DNA of 64,000 bases from Pelodera strongyloides (Eukaryota; Nematoda; Chromadorea; Rhabditida; Rhabditidae): the NCBI GenBank assembly GCA_036852015.1, contig JAANDG010000385.1, positions 1-64,000 of the forward strand. Direction: 5' to 3'. A program made the translations under genes and the position numbers. Below, piece after piece: positions 59,901-64,000 of this stretch. The first letter of the stretch is position 1. Each line of letters begins with the position of its first letter. The notes under the pieces are model-generated. The model saw only the letters and a list, made by a program, of their open reading frames with translations, was not told the DNA's origin and ran no database searches.

Positions 59901-61068
59901 AAAACAATATTTTTTCCGCGCCAATCTATCTCATTTACCACGCGTGCATATTATGATATTGATCTATAGTGTTGATTTTTTGTGTGTGTTCTTATATGTA
60001 ACTGCTGTATTTCGGTCAGTTGGTCTTGGTGTTTACATTTAGAAGACAAATTAGTTCACGACTGAAATACGGGCTAATTAATATTTTCTTTGCAAAGAAG
60101 TAGTAAATATTTATGGAAGCATGCCAAATAGGTAACTTGGCAGTTTGCCATGAAATTTGCGTAAAGTTCGCGCGTCCCTCGTTGGCCGTGTCGTATACTG
60201 TCATAGTCTCATAGTATGTCATATGAAAAGTTGCATAATTGATATGTGACAACCAAATACCGTAGTTTTAGGGAATTTAAAATTTTGCTTTCAAGTTTCA
60301 CCCGTGCTCTCGTTGTCTACCCCTGTGAGATGAATAAGTATTGTAGTCGTGCATTTATTGATATTATTATTTATTGATTTTTTGTTTCTGTTTCTTTCTC
60401 TATTCCTCTCTCTCATTGCCGAGTAATGATGTATCAATTTGCTTTAATCGATTGATTTTTGTTATTGATTTTCTTTGTGATGTTTTTATATTCATTTATT
60501 GATTGATCTAGGGCAAGTATGAACTTTGAAAACTTTGGTTACGAATGGAATAGTTCAATTAACTCTTTCTTTATAACTTTTCTTTTTTTGTGCTTTTATT
60601 TTGTCAAACAACTATGTGCAAACTATTCATTTGTCATTGATAATTTTGTTAGCTTTTTTGCATTAATTAATATTATTTAAATAAATGTTCTTTTTTAGTA
60701 CTTGACTTATGAATTTTTTGGGAGGTGCAATGCGATCTGCGAATAGTGATATACATCCTAAGGATGGTAGGAAACCGAGAATAGAAAAAACGCCCCACTT
60801 TTAGAACAAAGAATATCGCAAACAATTGGCGCCCAAATGGCGCACCCACTATGTGAAATAACATCGCGGCATTATACGTGCAAAAATAAGACCGTGCGAA
60901 GATTTTATTCAGCTTTTGAACGTGTTTTTAACATATTTCTTGAGTCGGTGCAACGTTCGAGTTGTACTGTTAACGAGTAAGCATTAATCAATAATCCATT
61001 TTCAAACACACATTTAATTGCCAGTGCTCAGACCCTGAAATAGAGATATTGTCTAGCTTAAGATTAAT

Positions 61069-61100
61069 TTAAAGAGGAATAGCACGTGGTTTATGAAGCG
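61069..61100. mobile_element. Solo terminal repeat of family D MITE
   Basis: TTTAAAGAGGAATAGCACGT followed by GGTTTATGAAG. No partner end was found. Confidence 0.45.
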
Positions 61101-61645
61101 CAGAACACTGTATTAATGTGCTTTCTCGGTAAACAAGACGCAGGATGGAGCACATCCTTAAAAATGAAAACGAGACTAAAACGGCAAAAACTCACTGAAC
61201 GGGTGCCTCCCCGGGTATAGGTGTACCTGTTTCCCCTCCCTCTCCAGCAACGATGAAGTTCTCCTAAAATATTGATTTGTACAAAGACATCTTTTGAATA
61301 ATTTCGAAAAAGCTTCTGGGACTCAGTTTTAAGATAAGACTCAGTTTTCGCGCCCTTTTTGGGTAACTATGGTTTGTGGCGCTCTTTTTCCTAATAAATT
61401 CGGCGCAGGCGCGGCAAAGAGCTTAATGCAATGTTGAGTCCCGAATAGTTTGTGCAAATGAAAACGGTGCATTGACTAGAGTAGTACACTAGCGTTTTTT
61501 CTTCGACGGAATTTATTCTCTTTCAAGAACCGTAACAAACCCTTCGATTCTGTTCAAACGTATCCTGTTGCAGTAAAGCGTTGGCTTTGTGTACTTTGTG
61601 GTGTATGGTGACGACATCATCAGAGGACTGGAATTGGAGGTGTGA

Positions 61646-61702
61646 AGAATTGAACCTGGGTCATGCTGGCTTAAGACGGGAGCTCTACCCCTCGGCCATG
61701 GT
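61646..61702 (-). repeat. tRNA-like relic
   Basis: On the - strand CCATGGCCGAGGGGTAGAGC (A box), a GTCTTAA anticodon-loop-like heptamer and CCAGGTTCAATTC (B box) are in the right order. The anticodon and acceptor stems do not pair fully. Confidence 0.52.
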
Positions 61703-62085
61703 AGTTCCTAGTAAGGTCTCGATAGGCGATCAAATACAAAAAAACTGTAAACTGCAAACTACAAGCATACCTTTAACAACTTGAAACAGTGCACAAGAAT
61801 TAAACAAATGAGCCATGCGAGAATGGCAAAAAGGTGTACGAGACCGCCTTGACTCTGAAAATAAAGTACGAACTTCAATCATCGTAAATTTATGGATTAT
61901 CTGATAAGTCTATAGGTGATGACAATGTGAAAAGACCTGAAGTTCAAGCCTAAGCCATTCTTATTATATTAATCGTCGTATCGTTGCTTATTGATTATAT
62001 GTGAGACTATCGACTTGGCTCTTGCTGGTGCTTGGGTAAGATACCTGATCAGCAGGGTGTAAAGACAGCACTGACACATGTTGTA

Positions 62086-62305
62086 TTTAAAGCGAAATAC
62101 TGGCCCGGTTTTTGAAACGCATTGTGGACATGAGCATTTTTATGCATCATACGTCAGACATCAACATCAGCACTCTTATGCAGCATATGCAAATGAATAA
62201 AAATTAGAATAAAAATTCGAGCTAAATTCGATCAAACTAGCATAAATACGTAGAAATTCAGCCGTCCGCGATGCGTTTCAAAAACCGGTCGGTGTTTCGC
62301 TTTAA
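62086..62305. mobile_element. Palindromic MITE, family A, copy 8 (long form)
   Basis: TTTAAAGCGAAATACTGGCC to CCGGTCGGTGTTTCGCTTTA, about 220 bp, in the same orientation as copy 1. The extra length is an ATGCATCATACGTCAGACAT stretch near the left side. Confidence 0.78.
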
Positions 62306-62444
62306 CCGAAAAAATATAAACTCACGCCGTATACTGGACATATTTCAAATCCTTGCTGGATGAAGTCGACTCGTAATTCCCTGAGAGTGGCATTTATAAG
62401 TTGTGTGTCGTTCCAGACCACGGACATGATATATCCTTATCGAT

Positions 62445-62470
62445 TTATTGATTGATTGATTGATTGATTG
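62445..62470. repeat. (TGAT)n microsatellite
   Basis: Five or six tandem TGAT units. Confidence 0.85.
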
Positions 62471-63070
62471 GAAGCGACAATGGATTATCGATTAGTGCAC
62501 GATCCTTGTGTAAAGCGAGTAATTAGAAATAGCGAGTAGTGAGAACGAGCAAATTAATGCTCTTTCTTTGGTTTAATACTGTTCGTGAAAATTAGAATAT
62601 TTGCAGAGAACTGTTTTGAGGTTATACGTGCGAGATATGTTATAGTGTACTGTAGTGTTTGTGTTACGGTAGTGCCGTAAAACAATTTTCATAATTTCAG
62701 GTACCCTCAATTTTTTATTTCCATACTCAAACCGTGATTTCGTGCACAATTAGTTTGGATATATTTTTTTCCAACTATTAAACGATAAATTATATCTAAA
62801 GCACCGTACACTGGAACCTTTTGTTCTTTTACTGAAGAACATCTCTTAATTTTGCGCACTCTCTAGCCACTTGAGTCCCACCACGAATGTTCCCTGTTGC
62901 ACTTTGTAGCCTGTAGTTTGGAGCACGATCCTTCAAATTTTTTTTTGCAGACATGACAAATTCAAGCCAACAGGAACGCCTTTGCCTTTGTTATTGTAAA
63001 AGTTGTCTCTTTGTATAAAAATCTCTTGTTTATTGTCACACTGCTTTGCCTCAACAATCGTTAATATGTA

Positions 63071-63080
63071 TCACTTGCAG
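63071..63080 (+). other. Acceptor 8 bases before the ETF-beta start codon
   Basis: TCACTTGCAG directly before GGTCCAGTATG. The 8-base spacing to ATG fits a spliced-leader trans-splice site, though a 5' UTR intron is equally possible. Confidence 0.5.
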
Positions 63081-63088
63081 GGTCCAGT

Positions 63089-64000
63089 ATGCGTGTGCTT
63101 GTGGGCGTCAAGAGAGTGGTTGACTTCGCCGTGAAGGTTAATGGTTTTCTTTTGTTTTGCGAATACTTATAATCATTAAGTGTCTATACTGACTCGTTGG
63201 TATGCATTAGTGTTTATTCTAGATATGTGGAATGGGATTGCCCCTTATTTCTAACGGATTTTAGTCTAGTCGCTTGCTAGCTAATCAGCATAAGCTTGTA
63301 TCTTAAATTTGTAGGTTCGCGTGAAACCGGATAAGACTGGAGTGATCACGGATAATGTGCAACACTCCATGAACCCTTTCGACGAGATCGCCCTTGAGGA
63401 GGCCGTGCGACTTAAAGAGAAGAAAATCGCCAAGGAGGTATGTTTTCTAGGTTTCTGTACCTATCTTTGTTGTTTATTCTTGACTTGTTTTGTCAACATT
63501 CTAGTTTTCACCAGATTGTAACCGTTTTACGCTCTTGATTTTTTGTAGATTGTTGTTTTCTCAATGGGAGGCCCCAAATCGCAAGAAACACTTCGTACCG
63601 CTCTGGCCAAGGGCGCTGATAAGGCCATTCATGTGGAGGTCGGAGATAAGGATCCGGTATGTTTAGAAGTATTACTATTTAAATATGTAGTGAAAAACGG
63701 CTAAAAAAAGCTAGACCACTTGCATAATCAGTAGACATTGAGACAATTATGCCAAACATTGAGTGTCTGATGATGTACACAATCGTACCAGCGATAAAGT
63801 AAATATTGGGGCTAGGCGCGCGATAGTTGCTCGTGGACCATCGCAAAATTTCCACTATAAGTAAGTTTTATTGATTGACAAGCTGATAAAAAGTTAAGAA
63901 GATAGGATCATCTATCCTTTTATCCGTAGTGTTCTAGATCGAGCCCATTCACGTTGCCCGCGCCATTGCCAAACTGAACGAAAAGGAGAAGTTTGATATC
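63089..64000 (+). CDS. etfb: Electron transfer flavoprotein subunit beta (5' part)
   Basis: Exons 63089-63136, 63315-63437, 63549-63656 and 63938-64000 join in phase for 114 residues of a family that is about 250 long; the gene runs off the window. [46 protein letters not shown] and [17 protein letters not shown] are near-identical to animal ETF-beta. With ETF-alpha it forms the mitochondrial matrix heterodimer that accepts electrons from acyl-CoA and other dehydrogenases and passes them to ETF-ubiquinone oxidoreductase. The beta subunit binds AMP and the alpha subunit carries FAD. The start is the first ATG after the acceptor and matches the usual short N-terminus; ETF-beta has no cleaved presequence in animals. 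Confidence 0.97.

Larger units (their letters stand above)
58660..63080. other. Intergenic between sem-4 and the ETF-beta gene
   Basis: No gene was found. It holds one CpG-rich inverted-repeat element, family D and A MITEs, a 41-base T run and a tRNA-like relic. No clear AATAAA lies close to the sem-4 stop. Confidence 0.6.

Noticed and set aside
1..64000. CRISPR array or bacterial operon structure
   Set aside because: The DNA is eukaryotic with spliced genes. The only short-period array is a contiguous minisatellite without spacers.

Overview
The window reads as nuclear DNA of a rhabditid nematode, most simply a Caenorhabditis-type worm. Coding exons are small, with GT donors and T-rich TTTCAG acceptors. 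The best-preserved gene is a Spalt/SALL (C. elegans SEM-4 type) zinc-finger gene. The sequence also carries many short palindromic transposable elements, GA/CT tracts and scattered CTACGGTAG-like words. The species is not determined. All recognised genes lie on the + strand.

Layout. 1-3143: an array of a small non-autonomous LTR retroelement. An internal 3' end (1-403), an LTR (404-873), a complete internal region (874-2672) and a second LTR (2673-3143) share LTRs head to tail. The internal region is mostly a 73-bp hairpin minisatellite. 3145-5207: the 3' part of a TBCCD1-like gene (TBCC domain), starting exactly where the last LTR ends, so the array probably sits inside or next to one of its exons. 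5208-32557: about 27 kb without a convincing gene. It holds palindromic MITE-like elements, a 417-bp giant hairpin, an 85-bp tandem repeat, GA/CT tracts, tRNA-like relics and decayed reverse-transcriptase fragments. 32558-58659: a 22-exon SALL/sem-4 gene. Its first coding exon, with the SRRKQSKPQ motif, is separated by a 16.6-kb intron from 21 further exons (49262-58659). The reconstructed reading frame keeps phase through every junction and gives 943 residues. The big intron holds hairpin elements and a weakly supported multi-exon candidate gene (40667-42355). A 1547-bp element with identical 299-bp direct repeats has inserted into a MITE in a later intron. 58660-63080: intergenic, with MITEs and a 41-base T run. 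63089-64000: the 5' part of the electron transfer flavoprotein beta-subunit gene, cut off by the window end.

The genes are not an obvious pathway. TBCCD1 is a centrosome/cilium-associated TBCC protein, SEM-4/SALL is a nuclear transcription factor and ETF-beta is a mitochondrial flavoprotein. The most unusual content is the mobile DNA: the LTR array with its hairpin minisatellite, the hairpin-rich terminal-repeat element at 50946-52492, and several palindrome families that end in a TTTAAAG(C)-type word and carry octamer (ATTTGCAT) or E-box (CACGTG) sequences.
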